From assembly GCA_011634665.1 (NCBI GenBank), contig WAEK01000005.1, positions 2,241,001 through 2,305,000 on the forward strand: a DNA stretch of 64,000 bases. Direction: 5' to 3'. The translations under genes were made by a program, and so were the position numbers. The notes beneath the pieces were generated by a model that was given only the letters and a program-made list of their open reading frames with translations, was not told the origin of the DNA and did no database searches. The stretch comes from Mortierella sp. BCC40632. Taxonomy: Eukaryota > Mortierellomycota > Mortierellomycetes > Mortierellales > Mortierellaceae. This document shows positions 22,360-34,229 of the stretch, in pieces. The first letter of the stretch is position 1, and each line of letters opens with the position of its first letter.

Positions 22360-23049
22360 CACTTATTCAGTCTCATTCGTCTCGCACCGCATACAATAAT
22401 AACATCTTTAAGAATCTTCGTTTCCTTAACTGTATTTGTATTGTATTTGCTACTAGATACGGAGCTACCGACAACACCGACAATCGCTGCCCCACCGCGT
22501 GGTATAGTGCTCAACCCATTCTATGACCTGATCACATTTGGGTTCCGAACAGTATGTGAGAGTATAATGGAAATTGTTGCTAATTAAGTAACATATTTTT
22601 TTAGAGTCCTGCTATCCACCATTGTCATACGGTTGCGCCAAGTGCTGAATATTCACTCGAATAGAAGCATTCTCTTCTCACCGGCTAAGAGGGAAAAGAA
22701 GATTATGCAGGACGATTGCAGCATTAACAGCGAGAGCGAAGGAGGAGACGAATGGTGAATGCCAGCCGTCTAAATTGGATGATGAACATATTTGTATCGT
22801 TTCACCCGGTTTTGACCTTAGTTTGAGCTGCTTATCTGAGGATTAACAGCCCCCTTCGCAGTAGCCCCGTGCAACAGACCGTGCGTAATCCACGAAAATA
22901 GGAATCGGACTATTCAACTACTCTTTATTTGACTCTTTCCTTCAGCGTAAATGACTAAACAGACGCAAAGTTGCATAAACACAAGCCTTCCCAAACCCAC
23001 ACGATTTGAATCTTTCTCAACAAGTAAATAGCTTAACGAAAGTCTCCGA

Positions 23050-24300
23050 ATATAACATGGCTCGCACTAGATATGCGCTAGATCCCTACAAATGTACTGT
23101 CCATTCCGTGTCTGAAGACTCGTCTGCCACCAGACCAGATTTTCCTTTGCCTCAGGAGTCAGCGGGACCGTCTCCTCCCATCTGTGACCTGCTGCAATCG
23201 AGTGAGTAGTTACTCAGATCGAAGACGAGCTAGGAAGATTGCTGCCATCATGGCATTTGTCTTTCCGATGAAAGAAGTCAACCGCCTGGTCGAAACAGAC
23301 CCTTTGTTGATGACCTTCCTTGCTTCTCTGCGAACATCCATAATTTTCTCCTTCAGGACTGAAAAAATCATGTTCCTGGTGTTGATAGTGAATCCCAGGT
23401 ATTGTAACTCCTGTGTCGGCTCCAGATGGGACTTGGAAAGCTTCACCAGGAATCCTAACTCGTTCAGCTTCTCCTGAACTAGTGCTGTGTCTCTCGCCGC
23501 CTATTCCTTGGATAATGCTGCTATGAGCAAATCGTCCAAGTAAGCGAACAGTCGGACGCCCTTGGCCCTCACGCATCTCAAGAGAGGACGAAGGACCTTG
23601 GTAAACACCAACGGAGTCAGAGATAGGCCAAACAGAAGGACCTTGAACTGGTAAATCTTCCCTCTCCACCTGAATTGTAGGAACTTTTGAGATTTGGGGT
23701 GAACTAGGACGTGATGGATTGCAACCTGCAAGTCGAGAGAGGTAAGGAAATCGGGTTTCTTTAATGTGGCTGTTATTGTCCCCAGAGACTCCATCTTGAA
23801 GTTCATAGGTGCTATGAAAGCGTTCAGTGGACGTAAGTTTAGGACCGGGCGTAGATCGCCCGTCTTATTGGGAATGCGAAACAGTTGGCTTGATAAACCT
23901 GCTGGTGATGTCGCTAACTCGATAGAACCTTTCTCGAGCAAAGCTGACACTTCTTTGTCGAGTGCCTCCGTGTCTCCTCTCCCATCACTGAGCCCTGTTT
24001 GGGAAAGGGTGCCGTCGGAGGGTCCCTGATGAATGGTATTCTGTACCCATTCTCGATAATGGTCTTCACCTCGTGTTCTAGCGAAAGTTGCCACCAGGCG
24101 GACGCATGTCGATGAATGCAACCTCCTACTGTCGATTGGACGGTTTCCTGCTGTTGCCGTGTCCTCTTCGTCGGCTGTCCTCCCAGGGTTCTTTTCCCTT
24201 GTTGCGGTGAAAATACTGTGGGCGGAAAAAAGTGAGACCGAGGCTAAGTCTGAGTTTGTTGAAACACCAAGCGGGAGGGTTTACAGACTTGTCTGTTGAA
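23050..24300 (-). pseudogene. DIRS-type retrotransposon relic (reverse transcriptase)
   Basis: Minus-strand remnant of a DIRS-like polyprotein. From the right: a frame-shifted gag/RT linker (WWQLSLEHEVKTII, YRIPF), then RT motifs LFRIPNKTGDLRPVLNLRPLN, FKMESLGT, SLDLQVAIHHVLVHP, FGLSLTPLVFTKVLRPLL and the catalytic box YLDD near 23535. An in-frame TAG follows at about 23502. The frame then continues (LNELGFLVKLSKSHLEPTQ) to 23210 and drifts into an RNase H start (PEAKENLVWW). In the second catalytic-region motif the usual DAF/DAY is DLQVAI, so it is also mutated. No inverted repeats were found around it. It belongs to the same superfamily as the 48.9-53.3 kb element but is clearly a different lineage. 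Confidence 0.85.
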
Positions 24301-24760
24301 TGCTTCTTGCGACACTACAGATGGAGAGAGGAGAGCGAGATAAGTTTGCTGCTGTGCTCAGAAGTCCACCCGCGGCACGCCCTGACCAGCCTGTGAAAAG
24401 TTGAGAACGTGTACCGAGAACCAAAATTTGGGGAAACAAAACAAAGATTACCTAGATAGTGTGCAAAAAAAATACTTGGGCATATGACGGGCTTGGCCTG
24501 GAAAATATTTGGGGTAAGCTGCCATTGGACTGACACCATGTAGGAACGAGTCAAGTGAGAGTACAAACACATTCTTGTGGTGGTTGGCGGCACGGCACAA
24601 AATTTTCAAATATGATGCTTGCGATTGGAAGATGGGCAGAGGTGCACAGCACATCGTTGGTATGGTAGAGCGGCAGCACATTAGCGTGGAACGCATCAAA
24701 CTTCACTGTTCACACTCTTTATTTCTCCACATTTACACCTTTGTATCCCTCGCCCTCATC
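24301..24760. other. Intergenic region
   Basis: No gene recognised. Just before and within the start of the next gene, three imperfect 30-base repeats (CCTTTGyATCC...CATCATG) run from about 24739 to 24820. Confidence 0.5.
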
Positions 24761-25237
24761 ATGTCGACCTTTGCATCCTTCGCCATCATCATGGCAACCT
24801 TTGCAGCCATTGCCTTCATACCCTCTAGCTCTCAAAAAGTATTTTGCATAATGGATGGGCAATCGACATGGCAGTCGTTTCCAGTCAGCTTTAGTGCCAA
24901 TGACACCGTTGCTGAGCTCAAGGACCGTATCAAGAAGTTGAGGCCCGATTTGAAACACTTGCCTCTAGAGGACATTACACTTTGGAAAGTTGTTGTTCCA
25001 AGCCAGGCCCGCGATCAAAATCTCACTGTGTTGTCTGATTTTGCAATGGAAGATCTACATCCAAGAGCCCACGTCGAATTGCTAGCAGAAGGACCACATT
25101 CAAATGGACGCGTTGAATTGCCATTGGAAGAGCTGCATCCAAGAAAACTTGTTTGCCAAGCGGGACTTTCTGTTTGTAACGACTCTGTGTATATCCTTAT
25201 CCAGATCGCTGGCTCAACTTCTAGTAAGTTGGCTTAA
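24761..25237 (+). CDS. Crinkler (CRN)-type header-domain protein
   Basis: 158 residues from the ATG at 24761; the ATG at 24791 is an alternative. A hydrophobic leader (FASFAIIMATFAAIAFIP) precedes a ubiquitin-like Crinkler N-terminal domain: KVFCIMDGQSTWQSFPVSF, NDTVAELKDRIKKL, LEDITLWKVVVP, then a header end resembling the usual H-V/I-L-V/I motif (SVYILIQIAG). In oomycetes and fungi this header is followed by a nuclease, kinase or NTPase toxin-like domain; none follows here before the TAA at 25235. A strong GTAAGT donor at 25224 and a TACTAAA branch with acceptor at 25375 suggest one more exon, but every frame after it stops quickly. Two similar segments (MEDLHPRAHVEL, LEELHPRK) indicate an internal duplication. 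Likely a header-only or truncated gene. Confidence 0.65.
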   Translation: MSTFASFAIIMATFAAIAFIPSSSQKVFCIMDGQSTWQSFPVSFSANDTVAELKDRIKKLRPDLKHLPLEDITLWKVVVPSQARDQNLTVLSDFAMEDLHPRAHVELLAEGPHSNGRVELPLEELHPRKLVCQAGLSVCNDSVYILIQIAGSTSSKLA

Positions 25238-25874
25238 GCTAAAATTTATCGCGTGGCCCAAGAGAAGCATAGTGGTATTTGTGGTGTTTTACATGACTTT
25301 GGATCTCGAAAAGGGAGAGAGAGAGGGGGAAACGGTTAGTGGCTACAACATTATACTAAAATTGTTTAATTATAGAGCTCCACTGCTAGAATTGAGGTGA
25401 AGAGTCGTATCATGTAGATTGAACTATCGAGCAGACATTGCAAGCAAGCGTATTGGACTATCTTCTTTTCTATTACTATCATGTATGGTCGTCCCAGCAC
25501 ATGTCGGAATAACATCATTGCTAGTGCGATCGGATGATCAGACAATAGCGAGCCCATCGAGCAACGACCAATGTCAACCCCCACTTGTGTCATCTCACAA
25601 AGCGCCTGACTGCTTGACATTGTTTTCTCCAATAAAAAATCCTTAAGAGGTTATTTGTCTAAATGGCTCAGCAACTTGGTCAGCATCACCGAAAGCGCTA
25701 TCAACAAAGAATGGTAGTCGACCAGCAAGAGTCCGCTAAGGGTCAAAAGGGCACCAAAAATCACAGGAGGAGCGCCGTATACACATGAAGCGCTCTCTGA
25801 AATCTTTTAAAAATGGGTAGAGGCTCAACATCACGCATCCTTAGCCCAGACAGACGGAGAAAGGTTTACTCTGT
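25238..25874. other. Intergenic region
   Basis: No gene supported. A 75-codon open frame at 25419-25646 lacks any family pattern. Confidence 0.5.
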
Positions 25875-26533
25875 TGCATCTCAGCGTTCCTGGTTCGGCC
25901 ATCGAATGCTGAAGAAGTCTTTGTATTCTATGACGAAAACGTCCATGGCAGGCCTTACAATGGTGGCCCTGTCGGTGTGGCTTCGGGTTTAACCTGGGAC
26001 TGTGTTATTGGCCGTGGTCCTACAGCGAACATTATCCAGATTGTCGAAAACCGTGGCGATATGCCCAGTGTCATTAGTGCCAACTCACTACAAGGTGATA
26101 ACAGATGTGGCATATTCATCTCCAGAGGTAGTCGCTGTGCCAGCTCAGGAAATACACCTCTCATCACAGCAGCGAAATTGGAGTCGCAGTCCTGTAGAGC
26201 AACCTGGCTTTGCCTCACAGTGGAGCAAAAAGGTATTGGGTGTTAGAATGATATTTCGTGCTGGAATTATTACCATAATTCTCTAAAGTTTAGCAGGTAC
26301 CGATGCTGTTTGTGCATACACTTCGAATAGAGATTGGATTTAAGCTGGTACCAGAGGAACTGAATAATCCGTGGGGATGGACCGATAAAGCCAATAACAT
26401 ATTGCGGGTGTTGGTCCCAGGAACCATCGATAAAGAGAAGTTTTTAAAGACCAAGCTGAATGGACACAGCGAAGAGTTTAAAAGAGCAACTACCGAAGGA
26501 TTGGATGAGCCTGCAAAAGCATGCGAAATCTAA
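25875..26533 (+). pseudogene. Unknown two-exon gene remnant
   Basis: Coding-like sequence without an identified start. The first part runs in one frame (AEEVFVFYDENVHGRPYNGG, CVIGRGPTANIIQIVENRG) and shifts frame at about 26075-26090 into a second (HYKVITDVAYSSPEVVAVPA). A phase-0 intron at 26233..26296 then joins to a last exon 26297..26533 (LRIEIGFKLVPEELNNPWGW, ending AKACEI and stop). The intron junction is clean, so this was a real gene; the frameshift and missing start make it a remnant here. It could be the C-terminal part of a Crinkler-like gene, since it follows one in the same orientation, but that is speculation. Confidence 0.45.
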
Positions 26534-27170
26534 TCCGAGGTATATGAAGTATACGAAGAATGGGAATAAAGGTGCCCACCCGCCCACTCCCCATGGTTCA
26601 AGCAAACAAACGACCAAGGGAAAGGAACACACACATAGAAAAAAATTTATTTATTTAAAAAAAAAAAAAAAAAATAGGCTAAAGTCTTCATGATATTCGA
26701 CTTTGCTAGCTATTATGCCCGCCAGTTCCCAGCGAACATTGAGACGGATTGTGTACCCGGTAGGGGGTAAACGCGCTGGCAGTTTCACTTTGCTGTTGCG
26801 TAATGGTTGGTGCTGATGACGCGAAGCCTTGGTGCTACGATGCAAAGGTGGAGATAGGGAAGAGCGCGAAAGTGAAGAGGCAAAAATGGATCCATAGGTA
26901 GATATAGAGAGAGTGTGGAAGCGAGTCGGAGAGAAAAAAAAGAGAAAAAGTGAAAGACAAATTTATTTATTTTTGTCTTCACTGACAATAGCTGAAGGTG
27001 AAATGGTAATAACGACATGGCCAGCAGAAGTTACGACCCTATTAATTGGGAGTCAGTTGCCTATTACTGCCCTTCAATGAAGTAAGAAAGTGTGAAATGG
27101 ACAATAAATTATGTAAAAGAATAAAACAATCAAATGAAATCTCTCGACGCGCCGTTGGCTCCCTCCGGTG
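26534..27170. other. Intergenic region
   Basis: Contains poly-A at 26658-26675. No gene seen. It should hold the 3' UTR of the choline-transporter-like gene. Confidence 0.6.
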
Positions 27171-29147
27171 TTAGACACCTTGCACCATGTCGGGGTAAGC
27201 GGCCTGAATTTTGGCAAAGAACTCGGGCTTAGTTTTGGACAGGGTATCAGGATCCTCGGCAAGAGCGATAAAGGTGGTGGCGACTCCTGAATGGATAACT
27301 GCGCCAGCAGTGTGAATGATTTGCATGCCCAAGAAAAAGGTCAGGCCCGTTACGACCCAGACCTCGAGCGAATGACTTTTTACGTTCCCTGATTTTTCAC
27401 CTCCCATGAGCATCATCAGAAAGTACTGACAGCCAACGGCAGCTATAGTAGCGCCAAAGAATGCTCCAATATTCCACACAGTAGAGATGATGATATCATT
27501 GAGGATAATGTCCAGTCCACGTTCTTTGAGAATCTTGAAAGCGTCTTTGGCAGCGGGGACAAAGGGTTTGCCGTAGATGGCAACTTCGCAGTAAACCAGT
27601 GGGGTAATGAACTCTAGGGCTTCGTTGATAAAGTCTAATCATTGCGCAGAGGAAGAGAGGGTGAGGAACTCAGAAGAGTTAGAAACCCGTGCGAAGGATG
27701 AGAGAAAGAGAGATATCATTGAAATAAGGTGCAAGAAAAAGAAAAGAAAAGAAAACTTACGGAAGCAGCCCTGGAAAAAGCAGGCCAGACAGTGATTACC
27801 GTCGCCTCTCAGAAAATCCAAAACTGACTTAATTGTCTGGATGATGGCGTAGATCAGTCCGCCAAAGCAGATGGTGCCAAAGGAGGTTGTGCAAGCGCGC
27901 TTCATGCTGGCTTTAGTTAGAGATCTCGACCCGGATTTGAAGTAATGAGCAGCGAAAACGCCAGAGATAGTGACATGGACAAGGTTGGTCAGGACTTGGG
28001 AGAGCCAGTAGAAGGAAAAATAGGCGAGGGCGTGCAAGCATAGGTGTAGGGAGGTGGAGGAATCTTTTGCAGAAAACATTTGGCGGATTCCTGCGATAAC
28101 GATGAGGATGAAGGCGTTGCAAACTATTTGCAGCAAGAGACCGATAAACGATACGAAAAAAACCGTGGGAGAGTGTTTGGCAATGGTTGCAACCTCTTCC
28201 AGAAGTACCTGTTGTATATGAAGAGTGCGTTGTTAAGAAGGGAGAAGAGCAAGGTTAGGAATGATGCGAAAAGAAGTTGTGAATAAAGAGGCCAAAAAGA
28301 AGCTGAGTGAGAAGTCTTTTCTTACCGCTGAGGACTTGATCCGCTCGCGGTTGTTCCAATAAGTTTTGGTGAATATAGCACCAAGGACAAGGAAAATTAC
28401 TGCAGTGAACCAAACTTGGAGGTAGAAATACATTCCTGTAAATCCAAAGAAGACCAACATGATGAACCAATAGGTCAACGGCATCGACCAAATAGGAAGC
28501 CTTTAAGAATCACCAAAAATTGGAAGAAACCTTTGTTAAAGAAATGTCTCAAATTACATAGCTGTACTCAACAAAAGACAAAAACGATCAACTTACAGGA
28601 GGGTGATGATCAAGTAAATGTAGCTGTATACGACACTGATTCCAGTTCCAAGAGCAAAAGTAATCATAACCTCTGTTGAAAGGAAAAAGTCTTTTTCAAC
28701 GATATCTTTTTCTCCTGTTTTTACGAGACCGACCTGGATGATATTGCTGACTGCAAAGACTGACAGAGCTATGAACCCTGCCATCTGGATCAAGAAGGCG
28801 AACATAGCCCAGAGGTCGTTAAATTTAGCCGCAGGTTTGAACTTTTCAGGTTTTTCGCTTTCAGGGATACCCGATCCATAGGGTGGGGCCTGATGTCCGA
28901 CAGATGCCAGCTCGTATTCAGGGTGGTTAGGTTGTGGTGGTGATCCACCGTAAGCGTATTGTTGGGCCACTTGGCCATGGCCCCACTGGCCCTGCAGATG
29001 TTGAGGTTGGTAAGTTGGTTGAGGTTGGACACCGTATGGCACAGGTTGCTGAGGTGGATATGTTGGCTGGGGATAGGCACCGTATGGTACAGCATACTGT
29101 TGCTGTGGATATTGAGACTTGTCAGGAAGGTGGTAATACTCTGCCAT
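27171..29147 (-). CDS. PNS1: PNS1/CTL (SLC44) choline-transporter-like protein
   Basis: Plasma-membrane multi-pass protein of the choline transporter-like family; the yeast homologue Pns1 has no proven choline transport. Exons 29147..28597, 28500..28326, 28208..27761 and 27634..27171 give 545 residues (yeast Pns1 is 539), with phases 2, 0 and 1 all satisfied. The first 115 residues are a cytosolic Pro/Gln/Tyr-rich region (YPQQQYAVPYGAYPQP, QPTYPPQQ). After FNDLWAMFAFLIQMAGFI there are about ten membrane segments. Conserved CTL marks are CFFQGCFR, VAIYGKPFVPAAKDAFKILK and the C-terminal ALAEDPDTLSKTKPEFF. It is intact and flanked by decayed sequence on both sides. Substrate not inferable. Confidence 0.92.
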
Positions 29148-32100
29148 GATCGAAAGATGTTGGCTGAAGAGGAAAGTGGAAGGGAGAGGGAGAGGGGGGG
29201 GGGGAGGGAAGGGGAAAGAAGAAATATGCAGATATCGAAAATACTCCAGGGAATATATACCTAGCTGACCCAGGGAGACGACAGAAGTAAGAGCACGAAT
29301 TGTGATGCATAAAAAAAAAAAAAAAAAGCAGCACTCGATCTTACAACCATGTTTTCTTTGATGCAACCCTGACTTTGCCATCTAATCAATTGAGAGCGCC
29401 CTTGGGGCACTCTCTGTACACTTTATTTCACCTGACAAACATGGGAGAGAACATGCGCCTAGAACTCATCCATGCCTATTTGCAGTGTAACACGAGAATT
29501 GAGCAAATATTCACAGAACACAGCATTAAATCAAGCCAATTTTAAATTGTGGCGATGACGGTTACCGGCTCCTGCCTGCTTGCTTTCCCATATCCGAAAG
29601 AAATAATAATATTTTCTTTTGACCGAGCGAGTAGCATTCTGAGCTTTTGGCTTCGCCCTGATTGCTCTAACTTCCGCCTTTCGTATTCCGCCTTTTGCCT
29701 TCTACCTCTTTTACCTTCCACCTTTTGCCATTTACCTTTTTACTTTTGTCATTAACCTTTTAACTTTTTGCTGTTTACCTTTTACTTTACCTTTGTCTTT
29801 TGTCAAATCGGCTCTGGTTACACGAGAAAGATTTCAGAGGAGCCGAGGAGAAACTCAAGGGAGTGGTAGTTCCCCTCATTGTGTCCAATTCCGAGGGAGT
29901 GCCTCGATAGGAATTAACATTGTGATAGATACGGTCATGACAGAGGGGAGATACAAATCGGTGAGAAAAAGACGTATCTGGAGATGCAATTCTGGATTGG
30001 ATAATATAGTCTTTTTCTTCCCTGCGGGGGTTCGTTTTATGTTCATTGTAGACAATGGGATAGAACCACCTCGCGGACATCCCCGCCAGCTGGAATGGAA
30101 AAGAGAGGTAAATTGGAGACTCAATTTGGACAAGTCAATGAGAAGGAAGGTGATATTTTGGCGATACCTTCTGACCATGCAACCAACTGTAGTTACGAAT
30201 CGACCTTGCTTGTACCAATGCGTGTACCAAAAAAAAACACCGTGCCCACAACAACGAAAGCGAAACCTTATTAGCAAATTGGCGATTCAGTTTTTGCCAC
30301 TTCAAACTTTATTTTTTTGCTCCTCTGCTCAATTCCTTCAACTACTGCATGATATTCTCAGAGAACCTTCGCTTGTGGCGATGATTCATCATTCTATCTG
30401 AGGGATTTCCAGAGATGTCTCTGTGGTAAACCTTGGTATATCTGCGGGAAATGTCACCAAAGTGGACAGATGGGGGCATTTGCAATGCAAGAGCTGGCTA
30501 CATTTGATGCTAAGGCAACCATTGCGTTCCATAAGACTGGTTCAGTAATGCGTAGTCGCCGAAGGATTACACAGCCGCGCTGCTGGATTATCCCAAGTCC
30601 TATCAGGTAGTCCTCATCATATACTATCTCACTTTCAGCCCTGGTTCTTACATAAAAGCATTATTAACATGGATAGCGCTCTAGTGCAAATACATAAGAA
30701 GATTGAAGCCTCGGTTTGTACTCGAGGAGCCATTCATGTTTATCTACGCACCCAAAATTCAATCCCACAGGACTAGGTTTCGCGTTGGCGAGGGGGTGGA
30801 TACAAAGACATATCAATGCATCCTTCCAATCGATGCCAAAGTCCATGCTTAACTTTACCTTCTGTGCCCACCCAAACACCAATAGCATCAGCTCATTCGC
30901 CCACCGGGACACTTGATGCTCCGTTTGAGAATTGCTGTGAAAAGTTTGCGGTGATAGGGAATGTTGTTTTAAACTTCATGCTTCGAGTAACGTATCGTGT
31001 ACTCACAGGAACTTTTTTTTTAGCAGAGGATGGCTGTCTTCTTGGGTTTCTTTATTCCATTCTTCTCCATCCCTTCTTCACCTTCTTCAAAAAAAGTTTA
31101 GAATGCATTCATTTTATCCACTATGGGTGCAACGTACGCTGTGTCCGCTTTCTGGGCTGACATATGTCTTCCTTTCATTGCCGAACAGGCATCTAGTACT
31201 TCGGGAGCGAGAGTTGATCCACGGTCCTATGATATCTGCCCAAGCCTCTTCGGGTCCACTGCTTCAGCTCATAGTCCTTGACTCGCTGCAATACCTGCCG
31301 CCAGGCATCGAGGAGCAACTTGACACGGTAAATTTCCAGTACTCGAATAGGGTCAACATGTCTTGAGTACCCTACGTCAACCACAGAAGGCACTGTCAGT
31401 CAGACCCAAACACAGGGATACACTCATGCCAAGAAGTTGGCTTGATCTCAGCCTTCACGTAGGAGAGTTTGAGATGTCTTCAGCGACAGTCTCCTGCCGC
31501 GTAGCATCCAAAGAAAGGTATTTCTAATTAACATCTACCCTTTCTTCTTTAGGTGAAGATGGACTATAGGAAAAGGACACCAATGACTTACAGAGATAGG
31601 GAGAGGAACCACTACTTCTTGGACAATCGTAGGTCACATTGGAGAGGACTTGGTCGACTACCATCTAAAGGGCAGGAAATATGAAGATAGGGACTATAGA
31701 TCTTGAGATCTGAGTCCGTGTGCGAACCAATCTGGGATGGGTCTGCAAAGCCCTCATATGTTGACATTAGGGAAACTTGACTGAAGGTCTGTCAGTAAGG
31801 AGCTACCCGGAACGTTGCTCACATTCTTGAGACTAGGTAATCAGTTCAGCGCCTCTGGTGTCAGCTTGAGATAGCATGACATTCTTGGATAGTTAATCTC
31901 TCCTATGTTTCTGCATCGACTATTGGGACTGTCGATACCTTGAAGCTCCCTACAATCACACTATGCTTTGGGTCGCCAGGGTTCGGCTTGATTCCAACTC
32001 CACCACCGAGCGCCCAAAAGGTTAGCCTCTCCATGACCTTGTTGGAAATTTCTAGTCTAAAACTGACTCACAAGTCTTGAACGTCTTACTCCAGATTGCG

Positions 32101-33596
32101 GATTCTGGCTTCCGTTTTTCAGTCTCCTGGTTTATCGGGTACTTTCTTTTTGCACATCCAAAGTGGGTTTGCATTAAATAATGCTCTCCATCAGGACCCT
32201 TGAAAGCATTCCTCATACTTTTCAGTAAGGCGAGAACAACGCAACACGATTTGTTAGATTTGATTTCCCTCAGCTTCTGGAGCAGGTTTTCCAATTATCA
32301 GATGGAGTCTTCAGGAGAATGATCCTTCATTTTCGAATCTGACTTGTTGAATATGCTATCTTCTAGAGGAGGAGTCTCCTTTCTTTCTCGGAGCCTCAAG
32401 GCTCACATTGTTTTGAATTTTGGATGGACAGAATAAGTTTGTCTCCTTACCATGCGTCACGACCCTAAAGGTCCGAGGTATTCGAGAGTGTTCTCATGGT
32501 ATAACCTGCATCCTTCTGATGACCGCGGACGCTCTTATAGAACAGACTGAACCGTGATCCTACCCTGTTTGCCGCACAAAGTGCCTTATAGATCTTAATG
32601 AAACGGAACGGATTTTCGAACCAAATTTCTTCCATTGAATGTCAACTCTCGTCTTTTGATATTCACTCTTTTTGAGGTACTTTCTCTCCTCGATTGCTTG
32701 TCCACCAGGATGACTTTAGAATGAGTTCTCTTCCACTGTTGCTCATATTTTATTTATCTATCCATGGAGTCCGTCTACTACGTTCATTACCTGCTCAATA
32801 TAGGACACAGAACATTTAGATAGCAGGCAAAGCCGTTGGTCATGTTTGGGCATCAGATCTCTTAGCTCTTCTCGCGAATGAATTGCATACTTAGAGGTAG
32901 TAAGCAGCGCCTATTTCGACAGGTAGAGTGATCTTCATATAAGGATAATGAATCTAGCTGCCGATGTTGACCGCCTCCACTCTTCCCTTGTTCTTTGAAC
33001 GACTGAACTTTCCACTCCTGTTGATTTAATCCTCGTTTGTCTTCTATTGGCTTCTGGTCGTCAAGAGAAGACTTGTGTATCTCGACAAAAGCTACCTTGG
33101 AGACATGCTGAGAATGTCTTGAGAAAAAGAAAGGCGAGTGTGTGAAAGTGGGTTATGAGCACGCCCCTGCTGATTTGACTCCTGTCAACACTTTTCCTAT
33201 GGCTTTGACTGCTCTATCATTCTCATGCCAACTTTGGTGGACTCATGATTCAAGAATGACTCTTTCTCGATTGGGTCAGGGTCAATCAAACATTCATGCT
33301 ATAGATGGCATGATGGTTGCATGAATGAGATAATGCTGAGAGACAATGCTTCCCATTCTTGCTCTTCCATCCCCATTTCGCATAGCTCCAAACTTTTTTT
33401 TTTTCGGTTTTTGTCGACTGGCTGCTGTACTTCCTTGCTCTTTTCTGCTCTGTAGTAAGAAGCGCCTTTTGACTTCTTCTTTGATGTTGGGATTTGTGAT
33501 ATCTTTACACCAAGCGAATGCCTCAAAGACACAAATTAAAGTTGTAACTAGGACTACTTTATTGGCTGGCTGTTGATCAAAGGAGAGTGACATCCT
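29148..33596. other. Long non-genic, probably repeat-derived region
   Basis: No supported gene over 4.4 kb. It includes a poly-A run near 29310, a pyrimidine-rich stretch at about 29690-29810 built of degenerate CCTTTT/TTTACC units, and scattered open frames of 60-200 codons without family patterns. Minus-strand coding-like pieces interrupted by many stops lie around 32450-32950. It ends at a Helitron helicase relic. Read as decayed transposon or gene debris. Confidence 0.5.
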
Positions 33597-34229
33597 CTAA
33601 CAATACCCTGGCTCACCCGGGGTCAGCACGATAGGGATGGCTACGTATAATTGACCATGCGTGTAGACGGAGGCTCTGTAAAAAAGACCATCGCGTCCAG
33701 TCGTTTGTCCTTGCGCTTTTCTGATAGTCATCGCAAAGCCAGGTACGACCGGAAATTGAAGGCGACGGAATAACACAGGAGAAGAGCTATCGGCGGTAAC
33801 TGGTATCCGAGGGAGGGTTGTCTTTTCTCCTGCAAAGGGGCCTGTCGCAATTATGGCATCAATGGTGAATTCCCTGAGGGAATGGATAATGAGCTTTGCA
33901 CCAGCCCAGAGTCCTCGTTTAGCATTTATGGTGCGACTAAGCAGGACAGGCATTCCGGTCTTGAGATCCAACATAGGAGGAGGAAGTCCTGGAGGCTCAA
34001 GGCTAAAAAGGTATTCGAGAGGGTAGAGTCCAGTCTCTCCTTTGTTTAGGAGAACGTCCTTGGCACCATACGTCTCGCTATCATAACTTTCCATATCCTC
34101 TAGTCCCTCTTTATTGATTAGGTCGACTGTGAACTTGAAGGGTGCAAGGATGATCCTCTCGAAAAAGATGCTATCAGACATTGGGCTTGGTTTCTTGGCT
34201 AATACAATATTCCAGGGCAGTTTTCCCAA
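33597..34229 (-). pseudogene. Helitron PIF1-like helicase, C-terminal relic
   Basis: A 210-codon open stretch matching the end of Helitron Rep/PIF1 helicases: ILAPFKFTVDLINKEGL, YPLEYLFSLEPPGLPPPMLD, LKTGMPVLLSRTINAKRGLW, AKLIIHSLREFTIDAIIATG, LPRIPVTAD, LFRRLQFPVVPGFAMTIRKA, QGQT and HGQLYVAI. The Walker A region and the whole Rep part are missing. After LYVAI the usual SRVTS motif is altered (PIVLTPGEPG), so helicase motif VI is damaged. No Helitron 3' hairpin with CTRR was identified next to it. Confidence 0.85.

Larger units (their letters stand above)
21404..23049. other. Accessory region with exon-like remnants
   Basis: No complete gene is supported. A plausible exon pair lies at about 21809-21938 and 22023-22136 (GTAAGT donor, TTTCAG acceptor, ending KKVDIADTM and stop). 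An open stretch at about 22606-22758 (REKKIMQDD, then an acidic end) follows a good acceptor, but phases do not connect cleanly with the open stretch before it. The region also holds a retroposon-like tail and an AAAAG repeat. Most likely broken genes. Confidence 0.4.

Noticed and set aside
22177..22587. Lys/Glu-rich 136-codon ORF
   Set aside because: Its body is a translation of the AAAAG microsatellite; only the last 40 codons look coding and they do not connect in phase to the next open stretch.
29793..30401. 202-codon ORF as a Helitron or other gene
   Set aside because: No conserved block could be matched in order, the opposite strand is equally open, and no splice sites extend it.
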